The notes beneath the pieces were generated by a model. The model searched no databases. It saw only the letters and a program-made list of their open reading frames with translations, and was not told the origin of the DNA. The translations under genes and the position numbers were made by a program. From the NCBI GenBank assembly GCA_002313795.1, contig DCCL01000098.1:36834-45287 (forward strand): a stretch of 8,454 bases of DNA, read 5' to 3'. The stretch is from Faecalibacterium prausnitzii (GTDB lineage Bacteria > Bacillota > Clostridia > Oscillospirales > Ruminococcaceae). This document shows positions 1-6,640 of this stretch, in pieces; the stretch's first letter is position 1; each line of letters opens with the position of its first letter.

Positions 1-1
1 T

Positions 2-23
2 TGCACCATTTTGCAACACCCCC
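2..23 (-). repeat. Left arm of a 22-bp inverted repeat, probable insertion-sequence end
   Basis: Read on the minus strand this stretch has the core TGTTGCAAAAT followed by a purine and GTGCA. It matches 8351-8372 on the plus strand at 19 of 22 positions. Both arms point out of the window, so if they are element tips the elements lie outside and the genes here lie between them. Only 23 bases are visible at this end, so the element itself cannot be seen. The CTGTTGCAAA-like core recalls the termini of IS6-type elements, but the family is not established. The remaining bases up to 83 hold a small CCCTG/CAGGG hairpin (21-35) and nothing else recognised. Confidence 0.5.
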
Positions 24-83
24 TGTTTTTCAGGGAGATGAAAATGAGGAGAGAGTAAGATCCGAATCGTTTCTATGGGACGG

Positions 84-1226
84 TCACTTGCGGATATACA
101 GCGTGCCGTCCATGATGCGGCGGGCGGTGCGCTGGACTGCTACGCCGGAGACATTGATCTGATCCAGAGGCTTTTTGGGGTTATCGATGTAGGGATACAT
201 GGTCATGACACCGGAGGGATGGCCCACCCGGACGGTCTGCTGACCGGGCTTGATATCTGCCAACTCATTCATGATGGTGCCGGGCACAAAGGCGGCGACA
301 CTGATGGAAGAAGCACTGGTCAGTGGACATGCCTTATGGCACTTGAAGACGCTGATGACGCGGGCGCAGATGTCCATCTCCCCCGTCTTGACTTCCCTGC
401 CGCTGATGTCCGTAAAGTCCACCGGGGCGGTCACAAAGCCCACCTTGGGCACCGCCGGGCTGTTGGCGGTGGCATCGGCGGGGTCCTTCGCAAAGCCCAT
501 CTCGACGCAGGCCGCGCCGCGGATGGCTTCCAGCTTCCGGGCCAGCGCCTTGTTGGCGTCCACCTCGGCGGGCAGTTCGGTGCCCTTGATGCCCAAATCG
601 GACGCACGGACGATGACCATCGGGTTGGAGACATCCAGAATGGACGCCTCGATCGTCCCCTCTTCGCCGAGGTCCAGCACCTCTTTTGCCTTGCCGGTGG
701 GGAACAGTTTGCCGGTCTTGGCACCTGCCGGGTCAAGGAAGTTGACCTTCAGCTCCCCCGCTGTGCCCTCCACTCCTGCAATGGCGCAGTCACCCTCGTT
801 GTTGAACTGACCGTCCTTCACGGGCACTTCCACGTCAATGGCCTTATTGGTGTTCAGATTGAACATATGCACGATGGTAGTGGGCTCCGTCAGGTGCTCC
901 ACAAGGCCCATCTCTACGGCAAACGGAGCTGTGGCGGCAGTCATGTTGCCGCAGTTGCTCTTGTAGTCGATTTTGGGCTGGCCCACAATGGACTGGCCCA
1001 CGATGTAATCCACGTCAATGCCGGGACGGTCGCTCTTGCTGACCACCACGATCTTGTTATTGCTGGACACACAGCCGCCCAGACCGTCGATCTGCTTGGG
1101 ATCCGGACTGCCCATGGCCTGCACAAAAATGTCATCCCACTGCTCCCGGGCAGGCAGGTCGGAGGCTAAAAACATACAGCCCTTGGACGTACCGCCGCGC
1201 ATGAACACACAAGGAAATTTACGCAT
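84..1226 (-). CDS. PrpF-family isomerase (aconitate-type isomerase/tautomerase fold)
   Basis: This encodes a 380-residue cytoplasmic protein of the PrpF family, which has the two-domain diaminopimelate-epimerase-like fold. Characterised relatives move double bonds in unsaturated polycarboxylates: 2-methylaconitate isomerase PrpF, 4-oxalomesaconate tautomerase GalD, and 3-methylitaconate isomerase. The N-terminal motif FMRGGTSKG (residues 8-16) is a family hallmark. K58 (in SNNKIVVVS) and C92 (in SNCGNM) are 34 residues apart, as are the catalytic-site Lys73 and Cys107 I recall for Shewanella PrpF, so the active site looks intact. Length is normal. The ATG is preceded on the minus strand by AAAGGA about nine bases upstream. 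The gene stands alone, divergent from the kinase operon, with none of the methylcitrate-cycle genes (prpB, prpC, prpD) in view, so true PrpF function is doubtful and the substrate is open. The family call is secure; the reaction is not. Confidence 0.9.
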   Translation of the reverse strand: MRKFPCVFMRGGTSKGCMFLASDLPAREQWDDIFVQAMGSPDPKQIDGLGGCVSSNNKIVVVSKSDRPGIDVDYIVGQSIVGQPKIDYKSNCGNMTAATAPFAVEMGLVEHLTEPTTIVHMFNLNTNKAIDVEVPVKDGQFNNEGDCAIAGVEGTAGELKVNFLDPAGAKTGKLFPTGKAKEVLDLGEEGTIEASILDVSNPMVIVRASDLGIKGTELPAEVDANKALARKLEAIRGAACVEMGFAKDPADATANSPAVPKVGFVTAPVDFTDISGREVKTGEMDICARVISVFKCHKACPLTSASSISVAAFVPGTIMNELADIKPGQQTVRVGHPSGVMTMYPYIDNPKKPLDQINVSGVAVQRTARRIMDGTLYIRK

Positions 1227-1295
1227 TTTATCTGATCCTTTCTTTCAGGTTTCTTCCGTTCTGCCCTTATGAAACCACAGCCCGACTCATTTGTA

Positions 1296-1331
1296 AAATA
1301 TTGAATTTTGATTAAGAAGCATTCAATATTT
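1296..1331. repeat. 11-bp perfect inverted repeat, candidate operator
   Basis: AAATATTGAAT at 1296-1306 is repeated in perfect inversion as ATTCAATATTT at 1321-1331, with a 14-base spacer. It lies 70 to 105 bases upstream of the PrpF-family start codon. The arms are AT-rich and no T-run follows on either strand, so it does not look like a terminator. A dimeric regulator site is the simplest reading. No regulator gene adjoins it other than the response regulator at 3528-4304. Confidence 0.45.
1297..1326 (-). promoter_or_regulatory. Possible promoter of the PrpF-family gene
   Basis: On the minus strand, TTGAAT (1326-1321, four of six matches to the -35 consensus) and AATATT (1302-1297, four of six matches to the -10 consensus) are separated by 18 bases. 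The start codon is about 70 bases downstream. The two elements lie in the two arms of the palindrome at 1296-1331, so a protein bound there would cover the promoter. Both hexamers are weak. A second TATAAT reads on the minus strand at 1371-1366 but has no recognisable -35. Confidence 0.3.
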
Positions 1332-1633
1332 GGATGGATAGGCAAAGAAGGATCCTGTTTTTCACATTATAATGGAATGATGGAGACACCCGAGCGTGCC
1401 GCCATCAAGCAATTTCGCCCCTTGCAAAATCTGCTGGCGAAAATCACGACCGTGCAAAAGCTGTGCATTGACCGCGCACTCATATCCGAATTTTCTTCCG
1501 CTTTGGACGCTTCTCCGAAAGTGACCGTTTCCGTACCTTTAATAATGATGTGCCTTTCCGGGGTGGCCGCGTTTTTCCTTAATTCCAATTTCTATGCTTT
1601 CCTGCAGGAGCTCTTGAAGCGAGATCTTCTCAT
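1332..1633. other. Unassigned intergenic DNA, possible gene remnant
   Basis: No convincing gene was found in this part of the 600-base divergent gap. On the plus strand a frame runs from TTG at 1308 to 1646. It lacks a ribosome binding site and its product is not recognised. On the minus strand an open but ATG-less stretch covering roughly 1645-1540 reads like protein, containing LQELLQESIEIGIKEKRGHP, and ends in a stop. The following 170 bases are open in the other two minus frames. This pattern could be a frameshifted remnant of a minus-strand gene or chance. I recognise no family. Confidence 0.25.
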
Positions 1634-1657
1634 CATAAAGTTATGATCTAGCATAAC
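1634..1657. promoter_or_regulatory. Cluster of three CATAA/TTATG half-sites
   Basis: CATAA (1634-1638), TTATG (1641-1645) and CATAA (1652-1656) follow each other in alternating orientation. The last two belong to a perfect inverted repeat, GTTATG-N6-CATAAC (1640-1657). The cluster lies about 80 to 100 bases upstream of the kinase promoter, a usual distance for activator or autoregulatory sites. That it is a regulator-binding site is inference from symmetry and position only. Confidence 0.3.
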
Positions 1658-1737
1658 ATGGGAATTTGTACCGAATATGCGAATCAGCTTCTTTGTGCTG
1701 CGTGGCTATGCGCTGCACTCAGATTCCAAAACGCCCG

Positions 1738-1766
1738 TTGACGCATACTGCCTAAGGCATTATAAT
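1738..1766 (+). promoter_or_regulatory. Sigma-A promoter of the two-component operon
   Basis: TTGACG (1738-1743, five of six consensus matches) and TATAAT (1761-1766, perfect) are separated by exactly 17 bases. Transcription would begin near 1773, about 50 bases before the kinase ATG. This is the best promoter in the window. It suggests the sensor genes have substantial basal expression unless repressed. Confidence 0.75.
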
Positions 1767-1787
1767 CGAAGCATGGCAAAGTTTGCC
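1749..1787. promoter_or_regulatory. Two operator-like palindromes on the kinase promoter
   Basis: TGCCT-A-AGGCA (1749-1759) fills the spacer between the -35 and -10 elements. GGCAAA-G-TTTGCC (1775-1787) lies just after the predicted transcription start. Both are perfect palindromes around a single central base and share the GGCA/TGCC half-site, giving four half-sites in 39 bases. Their placement is typical of repressor operators. The cognate protein is unknown. Confidence 0.4.
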
Positions 1788-1822
1788 GAAGCCACGGAAA
1801 ACAAAAGCAGGAGCGCTGAAAC

Positions 1823-3523
1823 ATGGACTACCATTACCCTGACCGCACCTACAAAAAGAGCCGCTTCCAGCAGGAGCTGGAGCTGAGCGTCTCGCGCAAA
1901 CTGGTATCAAGCCTGCTGCTGGGGTGTCTTTTGTTCTGTGTGGCCATTGCTGCTGTCAACACTCTGAATCAGAATGCCCGGCGGGAAGATCACCTCGATG
2001 GCATCGCTGCCACCTTTCATGAGGTATACGATGATACGGCAGCGTTCCTGCTGGACACTGAGCATACCGAATTATTTCTCTCCAGCCAGAGAAAGGAACA
2101 GAATAACCTCCGGTATCTTATCAGCCAGTATAATGTCTCAGCGCTTGTGGAGATACAGCTCATCCTGACAGATGCAAACGGTAATGTGCGGTTCACTACT
2201 TTTTCAGAGGGAGAGATGAACCTCCATCGGCAGGAGTTCAACTGCATTGCCGCGGACAATGCTCACCATCTCATGCGAAGTGTCTACACCACAGTCTACC
2301 ATTTTCGCGCCAACAGCTCCGAGTATGTCATGATACATCCTCTCTACCGGGATGGCGAATACCAGGGTGCGGCAGCGGTCTATCTGAATGAGAACGATTG
2401 GACGAAACTGTTCGGGAAATATCAGTACGACGCCATCCTCACCAAGCCCAATGGTGACGTCATCGCCTGTTCGAACTCCTCTTTTCTCTCCCAGAAAAAT
2501 GCCAACAAATACCTGCCGACCAACTCTGCACGGTATGTGAAAATAGACGGAAATCGCTACCTGCGCAGCAGCCGTTCGCTGGAAAACGGTACCGTGCTGG
2601 CCTATTCGTTCATCTATTCGCCCTCTAATTATGATTACCTCTTTGTGGGCCTGCTCCTGATCCTGATGCTGGGGCTGAGCTGGGCGGCGATGTTCTCCCG
2701 CATCATGCACGCGATGACGGAGCAGATGGTGAAGTCGGTGGACACCCTCGTACAGGAGATCCGCATCATTCGCAAGGAAAACCCTGACCACATCATCAAA
2801 ATCGACACCGGTGATGAAATCGAGGAGATCGCCCATCAGGTAAATAAAATGGTACGCAGCATTCAGGAGCTGAGCCAGCGCAACATGGATCTCGCCGAGG
2901 TGAACAGCCGGATGGAGATGCAGAATCTGCAGGCTCAGATCAACCCCCACTTTATCTATAATACGCTGGACAATATCCGCTATCTCATCCCGACAGACCC
3001 CCAGCGGGCCCAACAGCTCATCGGGCGGTTCATCGGTATCCTGCGGTACAGCATCAACAACACAAAACACAATGTCACCGTCCGTGAAGACCTGAAATAT
3101 TTGCAGGATTATCTCGTCATCCAGTCCACCCGCTTTGGCGCGAACTTCTCCTATGAGATGAACATCGACGATGCCTGCATGGAGTTCATCATCCCGAAGC
3201 TGCTGCTGCAGCCCCTGCTGGAGAACAGCATCAAGTACGGCTTTCAGAAGCGGCCCCGCATCCATGTGAAAGTGAGTGGCTGGCTTGGAGAAGACGCCCT
3301 CTATTTCACAGTGGAGGACAACGGCGGAGGCGTGGATGAAAAGACGCTGGAAGAACTGCGGGGCATCCTGTGCTCCGATGAAGTGAACATCGAGCACAAC
3401 GGCCTGCAGAACATCAACCGCCGCATCTGGCTGGGCTACGGCGGTGACAGCGGCCTGACCATCGACCGTGCCGAGGGCGAGGGTTTCACTGTGAAGCTCA
3501 AGCTCCGGCTTGGAGGGAGGTAG
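1823..3523 (+). CDS. Sensor histidine kinase, YesM/LytS type
   Basis: This is a 566-residue membrane sensor kinase that should phosphorylate the response regulator encoded immediately downstream. A first membrane segment at about residues 28-46 and a second at about 271-291 bracket a 220-residue extracellular domain, of the size of Cache-type sensors seen in this family. A HAMP-like linker follows (about 292-350). The kinase core belongs to the His_kinase/HATPase pair of YesM proteins: phospho-accepting His376 in NPHFIYNTLDNIR, an N-box with LENSIKYGF around E467-N468, a G-box DNGGG at 499-503, and GLQNINRR from 527. All key motifs are intact and the length is normal. The ATG is supported by AGGAG nine bases upstream (1809-1813). 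The ligand cannot be read from sequence. In such operons it is commonly the substrate of the adjacent transporter, or binding protein loaded with it. Confidence 0.93.
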   Translation: MDYHYPDRTYKKSRFQQELELSVSRKLVSSLLLGCLLFCVAIAAVNTLNQNARREDHLDGIAATFHEVYDDTAAFLLDTEHTELFLSSQRKEQNNLRYLISQYNVSALVEIQLILTDANGNVRFTTFSEGEMNLHRQEFNCIAADNAHHLMRSVYTTVYHFRANSSEYVMIHPLYRDGEYQGAAAVYLNENDWTKLFGKYQYDAILTKPNGDVIACSNSSFLSQKNANKYLPTNSARYVKIDGNRYLRSSRSLENGTVLAYSFIYSPSNYDYLFVGLLLILMLGLSWAAMFSRIMHAMTEQMVKSVDTLVQEIRIIRKENPDHIIKIDTGDEIEEIAHQVNKMVRSIQELSQRNMDLAEVNSRMEMQNLQAQINPHFIYNTLDNIRYLIPTDPQRAQQLIGRFIGILRYSINNTKHNVTVREDLKYLQDYLVIQSTRFGANFSYEMNIDDACMEFIIPKLLLQPLLENSIKYGFQKRPRIHVKVSGWLGEDALYFTVEDNGGGVDEKTLEELRGILCSDEVNIEHNGLQNINRRIWLGYGGDSGLTIDRAEGEGFTVKLKLRLGGR

Positions 3524-3527
3524 AGTT

Positions 3528-4304
3528 ATGTATCGCGTTCTGCTCGTAGAAGATGAAGAGATCATCCGCAAAGGCATCCGCTATTCGGTGCCATGGGAAG
3601 AATATGGGTGCAGCGTTGTGGCTGAGGCCGAGAATGGTGCAGTAGGCGAGGAAAAAATTGCGGAACTGCGTCCCGATATCGTCATTACCGATATCACCAT
3701 GCCGGTGAAAAATGGTCTTGAAATGATTGCTGATACTCGTGAACTGTATAAGTATACCGCCATCATCCTGACCGGCTACTCAGAGTTCGAATATGCCCAG
3801 CAGGCTATCCGGAACGGTGTTTCGGACTATGTGCTCAAGCCTCTGGACATGGATGAGATGCGCTCTGCGCTGGAAAAGGCCATCCGTCTTGCGGAGGATA
3901 ATCAATATCTGCAGAAGTGGGAGGACGCGGCGGAGGCCATCCGCAGCCGCACGGCCCTGCCGATTCTCAGCGAGGACAAAGTCACCGACCCTCTGGTGCT
4001 GCGTATCGTAGCCTACCTGAAAGAGAACTATCCGCGCAAGATAACTCTCTCTGACCTGCAGGAACAGTTCCACTACTCGGAGCGGTATATCAACCAGAAG
4101 TTTCAGAAAGAGCTGGGAACAACGGTGATCGACTATCTCAATCGCTGCCGCATCCAGAACGCCCTCGAACTCATCCGGAAAGGGGAGATACCTGTCTCCA
4201 AGATCGGCTGGGAGTGCGGCATCGGCGAGTATAAATATTTCAATCATGTCTTCAAAAAATACATGGGCTGCTCCGTGCGGGAGTATCAGAGCACCCTGAA
4301 ATAA
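3528..4304 (+). CDS. Response regulator with AraC-type DNA-binding domain, YesN type
   Basis: This 258-residue cytoplasmic transcription factor is the partner of the upstream kinase. The N-terminal receiver domain (residues 1-120) has the acidic pair around E8-E11, phospho-acceptor D55 in DIVITDITMP, T82 and K104 in VLKPLD. A short 35-residue linker leads to an AraC/XylS domain (about 157-258) with two helix-turn-helix units near 172-192 and 222-246. Many YesN proteins have a longer middle region, so this is a compact version. I place the start at ATG 3528, four bases after the kinase stop and seven bases after overlapping GGAGG motifs (3512-3520). An upstream in-frame TTG at 3510 would bury the ribosome binding site in coding sequence. 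The likely target is the importer promoter just beyond the terminator; this is inferred from adjacency. Confidence 0.93.
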   Translation: MYRVLLVEDEEIIRKGIRYSVPWEEYGCSVVAEAENGAVGEEKIAELRPDIVITDITMPVKNGLEMIADTRELYKYTAIILTGYSEFEYAQQAIRNGVSDYVLKPLDMDEMRSALEKAIRLAEDNQYLQKWEDAAEAIRSRTALPILSEDKVTDPLVLRIVAYLKENYPRKITLSDLQEQFHYSERYINQKFQKELGTTVIDYLNRCRIQNALELIRKGEIPVSKIGWECGIGEYKYFNHVFKKYMGCSVREYQSTLK

Positions 4305-4313
4305 GAGGAAGAG

Positions 4314-4348
4314 AAAAAATACCGAGCAGTCATTGTTCGGTATTTTTT
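4314..4348 (+). terminator. Strong intrinsic terminator of the two-component operon
   Basis: A 15-bp stem (4314-4328 with 4334-4348, one G-U pair) closes a five-base loop, GTCAT. It ends in six T residues that pair with six A residues at the 5' foot. It begins ten bases after the response regulator stop and separates the regulatory genes from the importer. The symmetrical A/T feet mean it could work in both directions, although no gene converges on it. Confidence 0.85.
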
Positions 4349-4364
4349 CCATTTATTCTGCAAT

Positions 4365-4418
4365 TTGAGTATTATTTTTGTGGTAAAAGCATTAAAATGG
4401 AACCATCGAAAGGTTTCA
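4365..4418 (+). promoter_or_regulatory. Importer promoter region, probably activator-dependent
   Basis: TAAAAT at 4393-4398 is a good -10 candidate (five of six), about 45 bases before the binding-protein ATG. At the proper distance upstream there is only AT-rich DNA (TATTAT at 4370-4375). The nearest -35-like hexamer, TTGAGT at 4365-4370, is 22 bases away, which is too far. A missing -35 is usual where an AraC-type regulator recruits polymerase. An imperfect inverted repeat, TGGAACC (4398-4404) with GGTTTCA (4412-4418), overlaps the predicted start site. No clear paired direct repeats for the regulator were found. Confidence 0.4.
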
Positions 4419-4441
4419 AGTAAAAAATGGAGGTTTTTACT

Positions 4442-5530
4442 ATGAAAAAGATTTCTCGTCGTTCGTTCCTGATGGCTACCGGTGTTATCGCAGCTTCTGC
4501 TGCTCTGAGCGCTTGCGGCGGCTCCTCCGCCAGCACCTCTTCTGCCGGTTCTACCGCTGCTTCCACTGCCGCTTCTGCTACTGCTGCGCAGGGCGGCGGA
4601 GATCTCGTCATCTACTCGCCCAACTCGGAGGGCCTGCTGAATGCCACCATCCCTCTGTTCGAAGAAAAGTACGGTGTCAATGTGGAACTCATTCAGGCTG
4701 GCACTGGCGAGCTGGTCAAGCGAATCCAATCCGAGAAGAATGATCCCTATGCAGACGTCCTGTTTGGCGGTTCCTGGTCTCTGATGTACACCAACGAGGA
4801 TCTGTGGGAACCGTATGTCTCTGTCAACGATGCAAATGTCATTGATGCCTATAAGAATAAGTGTGGCTTCATCACCGGCAACGTGCTGGACGGCAGCGTC
4901 CTCATTGTCAATACCGACCTCATCGGCGACATCAAGATCGAGGGCTATGAGGATCTGCTGAACCCCGCCCTGAAGGGCAAGATCGCCACTGCTGACCCGG
5001 CAAACTCGTCCTCTGCTTTCGCACATCTGACCAATATGCTGCTGGCTATGGGCGGCTACGAGGACGACAAGGCATGGCAGTATGTCCATGACCTGTTTGA
5101 GAACGTAGACGGTAAGATCTGCGAGAGTTCCAGCGGCGTTTATAAGGGAGTCGCCGACGGCGAGTATGTCGTGGGTCTGTCCTATGAGGACCCCTGCGCA
5201 CAGCTGGTGCTGGACGGCGCACCCGTCAAGATCGTTTACATGAAGGAAGGCACCGTCTTCCTGCCCGCTTCTGCCACCATCATCAAGGATGCAAAGAACA
5301 TGGACAATGCAAAACTGTTCATCGACTTCATCCTGAGCGAGGAAGTTCAGAACATCTGGGGCAGCACCCTGACCAACCGTCCCGTCATGAAGAATGCTGC
5401 TACCAACGACGCCATGACTCCGATGTCTGACATTAAGGTCATCGAAGAAGACATCCCCTATGTCAGCAGCCATAAGTCCGAGATCGTAGATAAGTACACT
5501 GAGATCTTCACTGATCTGCAGAGCAAGTAA
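4442..5530 (+). CDS. ABC importer substrate-binding lipoprotein (AfuA/FbpA-like)
   Basis: This encodes a 362-residue extracellular solute-binding lipoprotein feeding the ATPase and permease downstream. The signal peptide has a twin-arginine-like motif, SRRSFLM (residues 5-11), then a hydrophobic stretch and a lipobox LSAC with acylated Cys25. A Ser/Ala/Thr/Gly linker (26-53) tethers the periplasmic-binding fold from about residue 54 (DLVIYSPNSEG). The mature part resembles the family of FbpA (iron), AfuA and PgtC (phosphorylated sugars or glycerates) and PhnS (aminoethylphosphonate). DPANSSSAF at 185-193 is a conserved ligand-side segment. The adjacent tyrosines that bind ferric iron in FbpA are not seen; the aligned position appears to be Y248-E249-D250. 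The substrate is therefore unassigned. I use ATG 4442, eight bases after GGAGG (4429-4433), rather than ATG 4427, which precedes that site. Confidence 0.9.
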   Translation: MKKISRRSFLMATGVIAASAALSACGGSSASTSSAGSTAASTAASATAAQGGGDLVIYSPNSEGLLNATIPLFEEKYGVNVELIQAGTGELVKRIQSEKNDPYADVLFGGSWSLMYTNEDLWEPYVSVNDANVIDAYKNKCGFITGNVLDGSVLIVNTDLIGDIKIEGYEDLLNPALKGKIATADPANSSSAFAHLTNMLLAMGGYEDDKAWQYVHDLFENVDGKICESSSGVYKGVADGEYVVGLSYEDPCAQLVLDGAPVKIVYMKEGTVFLPASATIIKDAKNMDNAKLFIDFILSEEVQNIWGSTLTNRPVMKNAATNDAMTPMSDIKVIEEDIPYVSSHKSEIVDKYTEIFTDLQSK

Positions 5531-5554
5531 GTTTGAACGCAGCAGGAGGCTACT

Positions 5555-6640
5555 ATGAGCAGAATATCAGTCAAAGATGCAGTAAAGCGATACGGGAATA
5601 ATACGGTCATCCCGGACCTGAATCTGGAGATCGGAGATGGTGAGCTGTTCACCCTGCTCGGCCCCTCCGGCTGCGGCAAGACCACCCTTCTCCGTATGAT
5701 CGCGGGCTTCAACTCCATTGAGGGCGGCGACATCTTCTTCAATGAGAAGCGGATCAACGATATGGACCCCAGCAAGCGCAACATCGGCATGGTGTTCCAG
5801 AACTACGCCATCTTCCCTAACCTCTCCGTCCGGGACAATGTTGCCTTCGGCCTGAAGAACCGCAAGGTGGATAAGGCCGAGATCAAGAAACGGACAGACG
5901 GGTTTTTGAACCTGATGCAGATCATGCAATATGCCGATCGTATGCCGAATCAGCTGTCCGGCGGCCAGCAGCAGCGTATCGCACTGGCCCGTGCACTGGT
6001 CATTTCGCCGGACGTGCTGCTGATGGATGAGCCGCTGTCCAATCTGGACGCAAAGCTCCGCGTCGAGATGCGCAGCGTCATCCGCCACACCCAGAAGAGC
6101 GTGGGCATCACCACGGTGTATGTCACCCACGACCAGGAAGAGGCAATGGCCATCAGCGACCGCATCGCCGTCATGAAGGACGGCGTCATCCAGCATGTCG
6201 GCACTCCCCGCGACATCTATCAGCGCCCGAAGAATGTTTTTGTTGCCACCTTCATCGGCCGCACCAATATCGTGAATACCCACATCAAGAATGGCATCGT
6301 CACCTTTGCGGATGGGTATCACGAGCACATTGAGGCTCTGGACAAGGCCGCTGAGCAGGATGTGCGCTGTTCTATCCGCCCGGAAGAGTTTATTATCTGC
6401 AAGGACGGCGATGGCATCCACGGTACCGTGCAGGAGTGCACCTACCTTGGCCTCAACACCCACTACATCATCGACACTGATCAGGGTGATTCGGTGGAGA
6501 TCGTGGAAGAGTCCTCCATTGGCGAGGGCCTCAAGAAAGGCGAAAAGGTGCTGCTGAAGGTCAAGAAAGAGAAGATCAATGTCTTCAATAAGGACGGCGA
6601 TATCAATCTCATCAGGAGCGACGCTTATGAAAAACAATAA
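5555..6640 (+). CDS. ABC importer ATPase, PotA/FbpC-like
   Basis: This 361-residue cytoplasmic ATPase powers the importer. Walker A is GPSGCGKTT (36-44), the Q-loop glutamine is Q82, the signature is LSGGQ (134-138), Walker B is VLLMDE (154-159), the D-loop is SNLD (162-165) and the switch histidine is H192 in VTHDQEEAM. After residue 240 comes a TOBE-type regulatory domain starting near SIRPEE (273-278). This architecture is typical of the spermidine/iron/phosphonate/sugar-phosphate ATPases. All catalytic residues are present. The ATG follows AGGAGG (5544-5549) by five bases and lies 24 bases after the binding-protein stop. Its 3' end overlaps the permease start. ATPases of this class are too similar across substrates to identify the cargo. 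Confidence 0.95.
   Translation: MSRISVKDAVKRYGNNTVIPDLNLEIGDGELFTLLGPSGCGKTTLLRMIAGFNSIEGGDIFFNEKRINDMDPSKRNIGMVFQNYAIFPNLSVRDNVAFGLKNRKVDKAEIKKRTDGFLNLMQIMQYADRMPNQLSGGQQQRIALARALVISPDVLLMDEPLSNLDAKLRVEMRSVIRHTQKSVGITTVYVTHDQEEAMAISDRIAVMKDGVIQHVGTPRDIYQRPKNVFVATFIGRTNIVNTHIKNGIVTFADGYHEHIEALDKAAEQDVRCSIRPEEFIICKDGDGIHGTVQECTYLGLNTHYIIDTDQGDSVEIVEESSIGEGLKKGEKVLLKVKKEKINVFNKDGDINLIRSDAYEKQ

Noticed and set aside
21..35. CCCTG-TTTTT-CAGGG hairpin as terminator of the PrpF-family gene
   Set aside because: The stem is only five base pairs and on the minus strand it is not followed by a T-run.
75..1169. Long open frame on the plus strand opposite the PrpF-family gene
   Set aside because: It is the antisense shadow of a gene with clear family motifs; the frame has no ribosome binding site and its product has no recognisable domain.
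1227..1822. Riboswitch or structured RNA in the long divergent gap
   Set aside because: I found no recognisable riboswitch core or tRNA-like cloverleaf; the kinase leader is only about 50 bases long.
1773..1886. Possible 37-codon upstream frame overlapping the kinase start
   Set aside because: Its ATG lies at the predicted transcription start with no ribosome binding site, and it runs into the kinase gene in another frame.
2204..3577. 457-codon open frame on the minus strand opposite the kinase and regulator
   Set aside because: The plus strand carries intact kinase motifs throughout; the antisense product is His/Asp/Val-rich and unlike a real protein, a codon-bias artefact of GC-rich genes.
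4498..4600. Repetitive Ser/Ala/Thr codons after the lipobox as a coding repeat or unstable tract
   Set aside because: This is an ordinary low-complexity linker of Gram-positive binding lipoproteins, with no exact tandem repeat unit.
4286..5473. 395-codon minus-strand frame opposite the binding protein
   Set aside because: It is an antisense shadow. It crosses the terminator and the importer promoter and has low-complexity Ser/Gly runs mirroring the lipoprotein linker.
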